A stretch of DNA of 64,000 nucleotides from JAHZMA01 sp965205905 (GTDB taxonomy: Bacteria; Pseudomonadota; Alphaproteobacteria; JABAAW01; JAHZMA01), in the NCBI GenBank assembly GCA_965205905.1, contig CBDBHZ010000011.1, forward strand, positions 124,001-188,000. The letters are read 5' to 3'. The notes beneath the pieces are model-generated. The model was not told where the DNA came from, searched no databases, and saw nothing but the letters and a program-made list of their open reading frames with translations. A program made the translations under genes and the position numbers. Shown piece by piece: positions 53,428-63,024 of the stretch (the stretch's first letter is position 1; each line of letters opens with the position of its first letter).

Positions 53428-55047
53428 TTATTTTAGAAGCTCAGCAAAAAAATCATGCCCTTTATCATCGATGATAATAAAAGCAGGAAAATCCTCAACT
53501 TCAATGCGCCAAACCGCTTCCATGCCTAATTCTTCAAATTCTAGCACCTCGATTTTTTTGATGCAATCTTGCGCCAACCGCGCCGCCGCGCCACCAATTG
53601 ACCCCAGATAAAAACCGCCATGTTTCTGACAAGAAGCCGTAACAAGTTTACTGCGATTGCCTTTTGCCAGCATAATCATAGACCCGCCAACCTGCTGAAA
53701 TTCATCAACAAAACTATCCATTCTACCGCCCGTCGTAGGACCAAACGAGCCCGATGCCATGCCTTCAGGTTTTTTAGCAGGCCCTGCATAATAGATAGGG
53801 TGATTCTTGAAATATTCTGGTAAATCGCCCGTTTCGCGCAAGATTTTTTGCAATTTCAAATGCGCCGCATCACGCGCCACAATGATAGTTCCTGTGAGGG
53901 AAAGTCTTGTTTTAATCGGATATTGCGTCAATTTTTTCAAAATATCAGCCATGCTTTCGTTTAAATCAATCGCGACCGCATCGCTAGAAAATTCGGCCTC
54001 ATCTAAATCGGGGAGATATTTTGAAGGTTCATATTCTAACTGCTCCAAAAACACACCTTGCGGGGTGATTTTGCCCTTCACCTGCCTATCAGCCGAACAT
54101 GAAACCGCCAATGCAATCGGCAGGCTAGCACCATGACGGGGCAGGCGAATCACGCGCACATCATGGCAAAAATATTTACCACCAAATTGCGCGCCAATGC
54201 CCATATTACGCGTTAGAGTCAATATTTGTTGCTCCATATCTTTATCGCGAAAGCCTTGCGCATCTGCACCGCCACTTATTGGCAGATTATCCAAATAATG
54301 GGTTGAGGCGAGTTTTGCGGTTTTCAGTGTAAATTCTGCTGATGTGCCACCAATCACAATCGCCATATGATAAGGCGGACAGGCGGCTGTGCCTAATGTG
54401 CGGATTTTTTTATCTAAATATTCTAGCAACCGTTCGGGGTCAAGCAATGCTGGCGAGCCTTGAAATAAGAAACTTTTATTGGCACTGCCCCCACCTTTGG
54501 CAATGAATAAAAAGTTATATTCATCAATGCCTTCCGAGAAAATTTCAATCTGTGCGGGTAAATTATTACGCGTGTTTTTTTCTTCAAACATGCTAACAGG
54601 GCTTAATTGCGAATAGCGTAAATTACATTGCTGATAGGCATCATACACGCCACGCGCTAGCATCGCCTCATCATCAAAGCTGACAATATTCTTGCCTTTT
54701 TTGCCCATAATTAAAGCCGTGCCAGTATCTTGACACATTGGCAAAATTTTCGCCGCCGCAATATTGGCATTCTTCAATAAATCATAGGCAACATAGCGGT
54801 CGTTCTTCGATGCCTCATCATCATCTAAAATATTTGCCAGCTGCTGCAAATGGGCGGGGCGCAAATAATGGTTGATATCCTTAAATGCCTCACATGCCAA
54901 TAATGATAATAATTTTTTATCAAGTTGATAAATATCTTTATCGGTTTCAGGCGCGTTGATTTTTTGCAAACCAGCATCATCTAATTTGCGATAGGTGGTA
55001 TCATCTTTGCCATAATCAAATATTGGAAAATAAGAAAAATCACTCAT
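53428..55047 (-). CDS. Class I (iron-sulfur) fumarate hydratase
   Basis: 539 residues from ATG 55047, which overlaps the sspB stop by 8 nt. The N-terminal alpha domain has MCQDTGTALIMGKKG, and the C-terminal beta domain SFGPTTGGRMDSFVDEFQQV and GGSMIMLAKGNRS. It is a fused FumA/FumB-type enzyme with a labile 4Fe-4S cluster. It converts fumarate and malate in the citric acid cycle. No class II fumC is in the window. Confidence 0.95.
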   Translation of the reverse strand: MSDFSYFPIFDYGKDDTTYRKLDDAGLQKINAPETDKDIYQLDKKLLSLLACEAFKDINHYLRPAHLQQLANILDDDEASKNDRYVAYDLLKNANIAAAKILPMCQDTGTALIMGKKGKNIVSFDDEAMLARGVYDAYQQCNLRYSQLSPVSMFEEKNTRNNLPAQIEIFSEGIDEYNFLFIAKGGGSANKSFLFQGSPALLDPERLLEYLDKKIRTLGTAACPPYHMAIVIGGTSAEFTLKTAKLASTHYLDNLPISGGADAQGFRDKDMEQQILTLTRNMGIGAQFGGKYFCHDVRVIRLPRHGASLPIALAVSCSADRQVKGKITPQGVFLEQLEYEPSKYLPDLDEAEFSSDAVAIDLNESMADILKKLTQYPIKTRLSLTGTIIVARDAAHLKLQKILRETGDLPEYFKNHPIYYAGPAKKPEGMASGSFGPTTGGRMDSFVDEFQQVGGSMIMLAKGNRSKLVTASCQKHGGFYLGSIGGAAARLAQDCIKKIEVLEFEELGMEAVWRIEVEDFPAFIIIDDKGHDFFAELLK

Positions 55048-55645
55048 TGTGAGGCTCACTTTTTTTGCGAAATTTATCAAGCATAATCACCTCTACAGGT
55101 GCATTTTTATCTTTGTTATCTTGTTGTTCCTGCGCTTCAAAATTTTCTTTATCAGCAGGTTTCACATCAAGCCCAATCACATCAGTATCATATTCATGCA
55201 AGTCAACATCCACCAATTCTTCTTCTAATATCAATGCTTGGTTGGCATTTTTATCAGCATTAAGATTAGCGTCATCTTGGGTTTTGAAAAATAATTTTAC
55301 ATCCACTGATGGGTCAAAAAATGCGCGCATCGCATCATAAGGAATCACCAAATTTGATGGCTGTTTGTTAAATAATAATGTTACCGAAAAGCCATCTTCG
55401 GTTACTGTCAAATCATAAAATTCATGCTGTATCACGATGGTCATTTCAGCGGGATATGCTAATTTTAATGCTTTGGGTATTTCAACTTTAGGGTGTGTGG
55501 TTTCAAAGGTGATATAAAAATGATGCGCACCTTTCAAGCCTTCTTGCACGCAACTGCCTAGCACCTGACGCACCACTTGCTTAAAGGCATCGCTGACTAA
55601 CACAGAATAATCGTAATAATCATGTGATGGGGGGGATTCAGACAT
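55040..55645 (-). CDS. sspB: SspB-like ClpX/tmRNA-tag adaptor
   Basis: 201 residues. The N-terminal SspB domain has AFKQVVRQVLGSCVQEGLKG, HHFYITFETTHPKVEIP, LLFNKQPSNLVIPYDAMRAF. A long acidic linker follows, and the C-terminal tail PVEVIMLDKFRKK resembles the ClpX-docking XB motif. SspB delivers ssrA-tagged proteins to ClpXP. The ssrA gene starts about 75 nt upstream on the same strand, a fitting neighbour. Confidence 0.9.
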   Translation of the reverse strand: MSESPPSHDYYDYSVLVSDAFKQVVRQVLGSCVQEGLKGAHHFYITFETTHPKVEIPKALKLAYPAEMTIVIQHEFYDLTVTEDGFSVTLLFNKQPSNLVIPYDAMRAFFDPSVDVKLFFKTQDDANLNADKNANQALILEEELVDVDLHEYDTDVIGLDVKPADKENFEAQEQQDNKDKNAPVEVIMLDKFRKKSEPHNE

Positions 55646-55721
55646 TATTATTTTTCTTATTTAAGGGCTTTTTATCCGTTTTTGGTTTATTCATTTTTAA
55701 CATACGCATCTTTGGCGTAAA

Positions 55722-55992
55722 ATGTCGGGTTCTGTTGCAAGGCCCCGACAAGCCCCGCCTTTAATCAGTGAGTGACTAAAGGAGTTTAAAATTGCCTTCG
55801 CAACCGTTAGGCCGCAAGAGCATACTCACTAGAGTTATCGTTGGCGTTTAATAGCCTTGGATCCGATACGGAGATACCAAACCGAACACAAAAATAGCCT
55901 TTACCACGCACGTCGATGCTATTTCACCCCCATAAATTATGGTGGAGGTGCCGGGTACCGCCCCCGGGTCCGTTCCGCTTATTTCACTGCTT
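55722..55992 (-). ncRNA. ssrA: tmRNA, circularly permuted two-piece form
   Basis: On the minus strand the acceptor piece comes first (about 55992 to 55940), ending CACCTCCACCA, with T arm GGGTCCG-type pairing near CCCGGGGGCGGTACCCGG. An 8-nt processed loop (55932-55939) separates it from the coding piece, which begins GGGGGTG (55931) and pairs with CACCTCC. The tag frame at 55845-55810 reads ANDNSSEYALAA followed by TAA (55809-55807). A hairpin with GTCGGGG and CCCGAC ends the RNA near 55725. Permuted tmRNA is a hallmark of alphaproteobacteria. The exact ends are estimates. Confidence 0.93.
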
Positions 55993-56024
55993 CATTTAGT
56001 GTCATAGTCATTGCTGACATTTTC

Positions 56025-56052
56025 ATTGTATCACTAAATTTGATAAAAGCAA
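56025..56052 (-). promoter_or_regulatory. Candidate ssrA promoter
   Basis: On the minus strand: TTGCTT (56052-56047), 16-nt spacer, TACAAT (56030-56025). It would start the transcript near 56018, just before the acceptor piece. Confidence 0.55.
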
Positions 56053-56055
56053 GAA

Positions 56056-57480
56056 TTATAACCGCAATAATAATTTTACAATTTTTTTGGTGCGGTTAGA
56101 AAATAATGCTTTGGTAAAATACTGCCCTGCCGCCCGTTTTGATATTTCGCTCATTGTTGGGTAGGGAATGATAATGCCTGCCATTTTGCCGATTTTCATT
56201 TTTTCTTGAATCGCTAGAATCCATGGCGCTAATAACTCACCTGCATGATAGCCAACAATACTGCAACCAACCACCACACCTTTTTTGGTGGTAATCACCT
56301 TAATCATACCATCTTTTTCGCGTTCGGCACTGGCGCGGTCATTTTCTTCAAAATGCCATTTCACCACATTCACCTGTCCAAATTTTTTCTTGGCATCCTC
56401 TTCATTATAACCCGTATGGGCATATTCGGGGTCGGTATAGGTAACCCATGGCAAGGTCCGATAATCAACTTTTGCGGGCAGTTTAAACAAAATATTACGA
56501 ATGATAATGCCCGCATGATAACCTGCAATATGCGTGAATTGAGGGCCGCCCACACAATCACCTGCGGCAAAGATTTTTTTATTGCTGCTACGCAACCGCG
56601 CATCAGTTTCAATGCCACGCCTGTTATATTTAACGCCAGCTTTTTCTAAATTAAGCCCTTCAAACGCAGGCACACGCCCCGTTGCCACCAATATATGCGA
56701 ACATTTTAATTCGATTTGCTCGCCATTCTTAACATGCAATTCGGCATGAATATCGGTTTTGCTTTTCTCAATTTTTTTAATTTCAGTATGTTCATAAAGC
56801 GCGATGCCTTCTTTTTTGAATCTGTCTCTCACAAATTCTACCATCTCAGTCTCGCCCCTGCCCATTAATTTTCCGTGCATGACAATCGAAACACGTGCGC
56901 CCAATCTGCGATAAGATTGCGCCAATTCGCTGCCGATAGGGCCACCGCCTAACACCACCAAATGGTCGATTTTTTCTTTAACATCAAAAATATTTTCATT
57001 GGTGTAATATGGCACAGTATCTAACCCCGGTATCCCCGGCACAAAGGCATGTGAGCCAACTGAAACGATAAAATAACGTGCTTTGACAAGGGTATCATTC
57101 ACCTTAACTGTTTTTTTATCAACAAAACTTGCCGCCCCTTGCAAAACGTTACAGCCAAAACTTTCGAACCGTTCCACAGAATCATTAGGCGCGATACCCG
57201 CAATCACATCTTTGACATGGGCTTCCACTTTTGCCATATCAATATCGGGTTCGGTTGATGTGATACCAAATTGTTCAGCCTCGCGAAATGTTTGAGCAAC
57301 ATGCCCTGCTTTAATCAATGCTTTTGATGGCACGCAACCGTAATTCAGGCAATCACCGCCCATTTTATGTTTTTCAATCAGCACCACTTTTGCGCCCATT
57401 TGCGCTGCCCCAGCGGCGATTGATAATCCACCAGACCCTGCGCCAATCACGCATAAATCAGTTACTATTGTTTCTGCCAT
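56056..57480 (-). CDS. FAD-dependent disulfide oxidoreductase, lipoamide dehydrogenase/MerA-like
   Basis: 474 residues. FAD site VIGAGSGGLSIAAGAAQMG (near 12-30), redox pair GGDCLNYGCVPSKALI (near 42-57), NAD(P) site VVLGGGPIGSELAQ (near 175-190), and IFAAGDCVGGPQFTHIAGY. The C-terminal motif is IPYPTMSE, whereas true lipoamide dehydrogenases have HPHPT-type with the catalytic His; here Tyr replaces it. This fits the MerA-like group often linked to VTT-domain proteins. The substrate is unknown. No lipoyl or mercury-resistance genes lie nearby. Confidence 0.88.
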   Translation of the reverse strand: MAETIVTDLCVIGAGSGGLSIAAGAAQMGAKVVLIEKHKMGGDCLNYGCVPSKALIKAGHVAQTFREAEQFGITSTEPDIDMAKVEAHVKDVIAGIAPNDSVERFESFGCNVLQGAASFVDKKTVKVNDTLVKARYFIVSVGSHAFVPGIPGLDTVPYYTNENIFDVKEKIDHLVVLGGGPIGSELAQSYRRLGARVSIVMHGKLMGRGETEMVEFVRDRFKKEGIALYEHTEIKKIEKSKTDIHAELHVKNGEQIELKCSHILVATGRVPAFEGLNLEKAGVKYNRRGIETDARLRSSNKKIFAAGDCVGGPQFTHIAGYHAGIIIRNILFKLPAKVDYRTLPWVTYTDPEYAHTGYNEEDAKKKFGQVNVVKWHFEENDRASAEREKDGMIKVITTKKGVVVGCSIVGYHAGELLAPWILAIQEKMKIGKMAGIIIPYPTMSEISKRAAGQYFTKALFSNRTKKIVKLLLRL

Positions 57481-57504
57481 ATCAACTCCTTAATATAATT
57501 ATTC

Positions 57505-58704
57505 TTACCGTAAATCTTCAACGGCTTTTTTAATTCTAACACATGCTTCTTGCAAAGCTTCTTCGCCAATCGCGTAAGAAATTCTAAAATAGGGCGATAA
57601 GCCAAATGCTTCGCCATGCACCACCGCCACTTTACCTGCTTCTAACAAATAATGTGCGAAATCTTCATCTGTTTGTAAAATTTTACCTTGCGGCGTTGTT
57701 CTGCCCATCAATGCACTACATTCAGGATAGATATAAAATGCGCCATGTGGGGTATCGCACGAGATGCCATCAATGAGATTAATTTTTTCTAGCAATAAAT
57801 CGCGCCTATGTTTGAAAATCTTTTTATGCTGACTCAAGAAATCGTAATCTTCTGCCAATGCTGCCACCGCCGCCCATTGACTGATAGTGGAAGCCGATGT
57901 GGTGGTTTGCGAATTAATCATATTCATCGCTTTAATCAATGTTTTATTACCTGCCGCATAGCCCAACCTAAAACCCGTCATCACATAGGTTTTTGAAACG
58001 CCATTCATGGTGAGAATTCTATCTTGCAAATCGGGCGCAACATTGGCAAAAGTAACAAAAGCTTCGTCAGTAAAGCGGATATGTTCGTAAATATCATCGC
58101 TTAAAATTTGGATATGCGGGAATTCGCGCAGCACATCAGCCAATGCGGTTAATTCATCTTTACTATAGACCGCACCTGTTGGATTGCACGGGCTATTCAA
58201 CACCAGCCATTTGGTTTTTGCGGTAATCGCTTCTCGCAATTTTTCGGGCGTTAGCTTAAACCCTTCGCTTCGTTGGCACACCACCACCACTGGCACACCA
58301 TCGCATAATGCCACTTGGTCAACATAGCTCACCCAATAAGGTGCTGGCACAATCACCTCATCACCCTGATTCAGAGTTGCCAAAAACACGTTATAGAGTA
58401 ATTGCTTAACGCCGCTGCCCACTGTGATATTGCTTGGTTCAAATGTTAATTGGTTTTCGCGCTGAAATTTACCGATAATCGCTTGCTGTAATTCAGGAAT
58501 ACCCGCAGGTGGCGCATATTTGGTTTTACCATCATTCAGTGCCTTATGGGCGGCATCTAATATCACATCTGGTGTGGCAAAATCGGGTTCACCTGCGCCT
58601 AGCCCAATCACATCACGTCCTGATGCCTTTAATTCTGCCGCGCGCATGGTAACTGCAACGGTGGGTGATGGTTTAATTTTGCTTAATCTTGCCGCTAATT
58701 GCAT
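57505..58704 (-). CDS. Class I aspartate/aromatic aminotransferase
   Basis: 399 residues from ATG 58704, with GCGGAGAA upstream; a longer frame is not supported. PLP-binding Lys is in LTMNGVSKTYVMTGFRLGY, with NSPCNPTGAVY and SDDIYEHIRF. It resembles the alphaproteobacterial AspC/AatA (1-beta subgroup), which makes aspartate from oxaloacetate. It is a single gene on the minus strand. Confidence 0.93.
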   Translation of the reverse strand: MQLAARLSKIKPSPTVAVTMRAAELKASGRDVIGLGAGEPDFATPDVILDAAHKALNDGKTKYAPPAGIPELQQAIIGKFQRENQLTFEPSNITVGSGVKQLLYNVFLATLNQGDEVIVPAPYWVSYVDQVALCDGVPVVVVCQRSEGFKLTPEKLREAITAKTKWLVLNSPCNPTGAVYSKDELTALADVLREFPHIQILSDDIYEHIRFTDEAFVTFANVAPDLQDRILTMNGVSKTYVMTGFRLGYAAGNKTLIKAMNMINSQTTTSASTISQWAAVAALAEDYDFLSQHKKIFKHRRDLLLEKINLIDGISCDTPHGAFYIYPECSALMGRTTPQGKILQTDEDFAHYLLEAGKVAVVHGEAFGLSPYFRISYAIGEEALQEACVRIKKAVEDLR

Positions 58705-58838
58705 CAATTTTCTCCGCGTAAGTAGTGATATGATGATTAATGCCATTTTAGCCATTGAAATACAACAATATTCTTGCCTTAATGGCACTATCTTATTAAA
58801 ACAAGTGAGAGACCCGTTTAGCGATTAAGGCATAAAAC

Positions 58839-59708
58839 ATGTATTATTGTCATATCCCCCATAACATCATTCGAATCAGCCCTTTGATTGATGAGGGTGC
58901 AACGCTTGAAACCGCTTTGCAATTCTTAAACCCCTTATGTTGCAATCAGATGATACCGCTTAATATGCCGATATTTTCAGCGATATTAAACGATAAAGGC
59001 ATCATACAAGCCAGCTTTATCGCGATGCAAAAAGATAATGACATTTTACTGCAAACACCAACTTTTATGGCATTGGGCAATTTATTGGCACAATATAAGT
59101 TAAACACGCCGATTCGAATCAGCAAAAGCAATGATAAAATTATTGCATTATGGGGTGATAAAAAACTATCTCGCCCTGATAGTGATGCCGTTACGCTTAT
59201 CACCGACCCGCGCCATAAAGATTTGAATATCCATTACTTAATCGGCACAGAACAAAATTGTGATGACTATCTTGCCCATAATCGACTCGATAAACAACCG
59301 ATTGAGGCATGGCAATCTTATCGCATCGGGCATGGTTTGATTGATGATGAATATCAGCAACATGATTTTTTACCGCAACATTTACATTATGATAAATTAA
59401 ACGCGATAAATTGGCATAAGGGCTGTTATGTGGGGCAGGAAATTTGTGCGCGGATTTATTTTAAGGGCAAGGTAAAGCGCAAAGTGTTTCCAATAAAGTT
59501 TTCAGCGGGCGATGATGCTATAGTCGCGAATGCCGATATTGTGAATCATAAGCAAGTAAATGTGGGTAAGATGATTGCTGTTGCACCTGATGCATCTATT
59601 GGATTGGCGTTTTTGAATGAAACAGCACTTGATGACGAATTATTGTGTGGCAATCAAACATCGCTCACCCCAATATTGCCATTATGGTATCAAGCAGATG
59701 ATGCGTAA
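58839..59708 (+). CDS. ygfZ: YgfZ-like folate-binding protein
   Basis: 289 residues. It shows the YgfZ/GcvT-like signature KGCYVGQEICARIYFKGKVK with the conserved Cys (near 199). Members act with folate in Fe-S protein maintenance and tRNA modification. Divergent from the aminotransferase gene; its 3' end overlaps the next gene. Confidence 0.92.
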   Translation: MYYCHIPHNIIRISPLIDEGATLETALQFLNPLCCNQMIPLNMPIFSAILNDKGIIQASFIAMQKDNDILLQTPTFMALGNLLAQYKLNTPIRISKSNDKIIALWGDKKLSRPDSDAVTLITDPRHKDLNIHYLIGTEQNCDDYLAHNRLDKQPIEAWQSYRIGHGLIDDEYQQHDFLPQHLHYDKLNAINWHKGCYVGQEICARIYFKGKVKRKVFPIKFSAGDDAIVANADIVNHKQVNVGKMIAVAPDASIGLAFLNETALDDELLCGNQTSLTPILPLWYQADDA

Positions 59709-60813
59709 AAAAATCTTCCTGCTGTTTTTGCTGATTTTGTCCACCTCGCCTCTGGATTCATACGCGCTTGATGTGAATCAGCTTACATTAGCACCATCGA
59801 TTCGCGACAATTATCATTTGCGAATTTATGCCTCAATCCCCGATGCCCGTAGCATGGCGGTGGCGGAGACTATCAAAACCGTGTTTGTTGGCACCAGACG
59901 CAAAGATAGGCTCTATGCGATTCACCAAAATAAAGTTCATATTCTAGCCAGTGGCTTAAATTCACCTAATGGCGTGGCATGGCGCGCGCCTTATCTGTAT
60001 CTTGCCGAGCAAAATAAAATCACCCGCTATCGCTTTGATGAGTTTTCTAGCCAATCACCCAAATTGCCTGAAGCGGAATTTATCATCAGCCTGCCAAATT
60101 ATCGCCATCATGGTTGGCGGGTGATTGAAATATCACCCGATGAAAAGTTTCTATATGTCTCGCTAGGCGCGCCTTGCAATGTGTGTAAGGTTGAAAATTT
60201 GCACGGCACGATTGCCCGTTTAGAGCTTGATAAGCCCAACAAAAAATTAGAAGTTGTTGCCTATGGCGTGCGTAATTCGGTAGGATTGGCGTTTCACCCC
60301 AAAACTGGCAAGCTGTATTTTACCGATAATGGTGTTGATAATATGGGTGATGATTTACCGCATGAAGAGGTGAATCGCGTTGATAAAATGGGTCAGCATT
60401 TTGGCTTTCCCTATTATGGCGGTGGCAAGGCACGCACAAACCGTCCCCTCCCTGATATTAAGGTTACTTTTCCTCTGGTCGAATTGCCCGCCCATAACGC
60501 GCCATTAGGGATTCATTTTTATCGAAGCGATAAAAACCGTCCGCTTAATATCCCAGAATTTGATGGCAAAGCGATTATCGCCCTGCATGGGTCGTGGAAT
60601 CGGCGGATTCCTGATGGGTATCGCGTGGTAATGGTTGATTTTAAGCGCAATCCTGCTAAAGTAGAAGTGCTGATTGATAATTTCTTAAATATGCAAGAGG
60701 GGCGAGGCAGACCAGTTGCGGTGAAAACGCTATGGGATGGCTCACTGCTGATAAGCGATGATGGGCATGGAAAAATATATCAACTAACAAAAAATCAGCA
60801 AAGCGGAAAATGA
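59701..60813 (+). CDS. PQQ-type sugar (sorbosone/glucose) dehydrogenase-like protein
   Basis: 370 residues from ATG 59701, overlapping the end of ygfZ (a second ATG lies one codon earlier). A signal peptide (IFLLFLLILSTSPLDSYA) and a beta-propeller with IHQNKVHILASGLNSPNGVA, ISPDEKFLYVSLGAPCNVC, YGVRNSVGLAFHPKTGKLYF and LHGSWNRRIPDGYRV. It has the GSDH/sorbosone dehydrogenase layout and is exported. The substrate is unproven; some members do not oxidise sugars. Confidence 0.88.
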   Translation: MRKKIFLLFLLILSTSPLDSYALDVNQLTLAPSIRDNYHLRIYASIPDARSMAVAETIKTVFVGTRRKDRLYAIHQNKVHILASGLNSPNGVAWRAPYLYLAEQNKITRYRFDEFSSQSPKLPEAEFIISLPNYRHHGWRVIEISPDEKFLYVSLGAPCNVCKVENLHGTIARLELDKPNKKLEVVAYGVRNSVGLAFHPKTGKLYFTDNGVDNMGDDLPHEEVNRVDKMGQHFGFPYYGGGKARTNRPLPDIKVTFPLVELPAHNAPLGIHFYRSDKNRPLNIPEFDGKAIIALHGSWNRRIPDGYRVVMVDFKRNPAKVEVLIDNFLNMQEGRGRPVAVKTLWDGSLLISDDGHGKIYQLTKNQQSGK

Positions 60814-60825
60814 TAGGATAAAATC

Positions 60826-61704
60826 ATGCGTATCATAGCATTTCTAGGATTTTTGATGATGTCGGTTAGCCCGCTTGCTCATCATGCTGTTGCCCAAACC
60901 AGTAATAATCAACAAAATGATGATAATATCTGTGGTTATATGGTGGCGTTGGCAGAAAAAGCGCGCCGTATCCCTACTGGCTTATTATTGGCGATTGCTC
61001 AAGTTGAATCAGGGCGCTATAGAGCAGGGCAAACCATATCACAGCCATGGCCTTGGACTGTTTCAAGCGCGCAAACAAGCAATGATGATAATTTTTATCA
61101 ATCACAAGCACAAGCAATAAGGGTGGTTGAAAATTTGCAGAATGATGGCATTACCAATATTGATGTGGGCTGTATGCAAATTAACTTATTCTATCACGGG
61201 CGAGGATTTGCATCACTGCAAGAAGCGATTGACCCCGTCAATAATGTCGCCTATGCCACCGAATTTTTGCTCTATCTCTATGCCCGCTTTAAGGATTGGG
61301 GAGAAGCTGTGAAACATTATCATTCTTCTGACCCTAACAAAAATAGCTATTATTTAGAAAAAGTGTTGGCCGCCTATCAACGGATTAATACCAGCCCTAA
61401 TAATGCGACATTGCAAGCATTAAGGGCGGCATTGAATAAACCTAACAAACCGCCTCTGCCACCTTCTGCTGATGGTGAGGAATTATTAGCAAAAAATTCT
61501 GCTGATTTTGCCGAAGATTTGCGGCGGCGTATCGATGCTTTTAACGCCGATTTAGACGCTGCTCAAGATGGCGAGGATTTTGATTATGTGGAAGAGTTGC
61601 GCGTCTGGCAGGAATGGCAAAAAGTTAATAATATTGGTGATATTAAGGGCAGAGACCCTGATTATTATATCAATTTACTTGATAATCACTTCAAGACGCA
61701 ATAA
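60826..61704 (+). CDS. Periplasmic lytic transglycosylase, SLT domain
   Basis: 292 residues with a signal peptide (FLGFLMMSVSPLAHHAVAQ). The SLT domain occupies about 40-185: catalytic Glu in LLAIAQVESGR, then DVGCMQINLFYHG and the helix AYATEFLLYLYARFKDW and AVKHYHSS. It should cut peptidoglycan glycan strands. A Pro-rich linker and an acidic C-terminus follow. It converges on mltA across a tandem repeat. Confidence 0.9.
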   Translation: MRIIAFLGFLMMSVSPLAHHAVAQTSNNQQNDDNICGYMVALAEKARRIPTGLLLAIAQVESGRYRAGQTISQPWPWTVSSAQTSNDDNFYQSQAQAIRVVENLQNDGITNIDVGCMQINLFYHGRGFASLQEAIDPVNNVAYATEFLLYLYARFKDWGEAVKHYHSSDPNKNSYYLEKVLAAYQRINTSPNNATLQALRAALNKPNKPPLPPSADGEELLAKNSADFAEDLRRRIDAFNADLDAAQDGEDFDYVEELRVWQEWQKVNNIGDIKGRDPDYYINLLDNHFKTQ

Positions 61705-61818
61705 GAAAAAATCCTGCCTCTGCAAGAAATAATCCTGCCTCTGCAAGAAAAAATCCTGCCTCTGCAAGAAATAATCCTGCCTCTGCAAGAAATAATCCTG
61801 CCTCTGCAAGAAAAAAAA
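61705..61818. repeat. 21-bp tandem repeat between convergent genes
   Basis: Five copies of ATCCTGCCTCTGCAAG with a 21-bp period start at about 61711, 61732, 61753, 61774 and 61795. Copies differ only in the A/T-rich linker. It fills the gap between the SLT gene and mltA and might act as a bidirectional 3' region. Confidence 0.92.
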
Positions 61819-63024
61819 TTACCGCAATAATGGAATATTGCCAAAACGTTGCACTGCGATTGTTGGCAGGAACACATAATAACTGCCCTCATTTTTCATT
61901 CTGCCCGCATAACGTAAAGCTTCGTTACCACTGCCCCAGAAAAAATCACCCCTGATGATACCCTTAATCGCATTGCCCGTATCTTGCGCCAACATGAAGC
62001 GGCGAATTCTTTTGGGTCCCGCATCAGGAATATTCACAATATCCACCCATAATATCGACCCTAGCGGAATATAGCGTTTATCAACCGCCATCGACCGCCC
62101 CGCAATCAGCGGTGTGCCTTGCGCGCCAACAATCGATAATTGATGCTTGCTGAGTTGAAAAAACACATAACGTTGATTATAGGCAAGCACCTTCGGGGCT
62201 TTATCGGGGTTGCGCTCTAGCCAGCCTCTGATACCATCCCAATCGCTTTCTTGATTGGTAATTAAGCCATCGGAAATCATTTTTTTGGCAACCGAACGAT
62301 AGCTATAGCCATTATTGCCCGCATAGCCAACCCGCACCACTGAACCATCATCAAGCAGTAATTTACCCGAACCTTGAATATGCAAAATAAACACATCTAG
62401 CCTATCTTTTGCCCAAAATAATTCTAGCCCCTTGCCCGCTAGCGCACCATTATCAATCTGCAATCGGTTATGATAGGGCTGAAATTTGCCATTGGCTTTC
62501 TTGACCAAATCAGGCGGAACCTTATAGATAGGATAGCGGTAAATATCGCTTTTTGTGCGTGATGCCTGTAATTCTGCCTCGTAATAACCCGTGAACAGAC
62601 CTTTGGTTTGTTTGCCATTCACCACCAAATAGGGAATGAATAATCTTTCAAATATTTCTTGTTCAAGCCTGCCATGTTTTGTGAGTGATTGTTCTAAAAT
62701 ACGACATGTTTGCTGCCAATCACGCGCCAATATCGGCAGGGCATTGGTGCCAACCACCGTTTTTTCATCCATTGCTTGATATTTATTGCATGATGCCAAT
62801 AGCCCAACCAACAAGCCTTGCGGATGGTCGCTAGAATAATCAGGTAATTGCGAGAATTTCACCTGATTAAGGTGAAATGATTTGGGGTCTTCATATTGAT
62901 GCCGCTGTTCTGGCGGTAGGTTTGATTTTAAATAGGGGTCACGCGTCCTAAACAAATCGCCTAACGCACAGCCAGTTAATAGCAGTGCCAATAAACAGAT
63001 GGTGATGAAATTACTGTTCGGCAC
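61819..63024 (-). CDS. mltA: Membrane-bound lytic transglycosylase A, lipoprotein
   Basis: About 401 residues from GTG 63024, chosen because it gives a compact lipoprotein signal (NFITICLLALLLTGC with lipobox LTGC); ATG 63063 is the alternative. MltA core: LFTGYYEAELQASRTKS, LFWAKDRLDVFILHIQGSGK, RVGYAGNNGYSYRSVAKKM, and the 3D domain with LAQDTGNAIKGIIRGDFFWG. It cleaves peptidoglycan at the outer membrane. Its start overlaps the Tim44-type gene. Confidence 0.94.
   Translation of the reverse strand: MPNSNFITICLLALLLTGCALGDLFRTRDPYLKSNLPPEQRHQYEDPKSFHLNQVKFSQLPDYSSDHPQGLLVGLLASCNKYQAMDEKTVVGTNALPILARDWQQTCRILEQSLTKHGRLEQEIFERLFIPYLVVNGKQTKGLFTGYYEAELQASRTKSDIYRYPIYKVPPDLVKKANGKFQPYHNRLQIDNGALAGKGLELFWAKDRLDVFILHIQGSGKLLLDDGSVVRVGYAGNNGYSYRSVAKKMISDGLITNQESDWDGIRGWLERNPDKAPKVLAYNQRYVFFQLSKHQLSIVGAQGTPLIAGRSMAVDKRYIPLGSILWVDIVNIPDAGPKRIRRFMLAQDTGNAIKGIIRGDFFWGSGNEALRYAGRMKNEGSYYVFLPTIAVQRFGNIPLLR

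Noticed and set aside
61705..61818. Possible CRISPR array
   Set aside because: The 21-bp units are head to tail with only a few variable A/T bases between them; there are no unique spacers and no cas genes.
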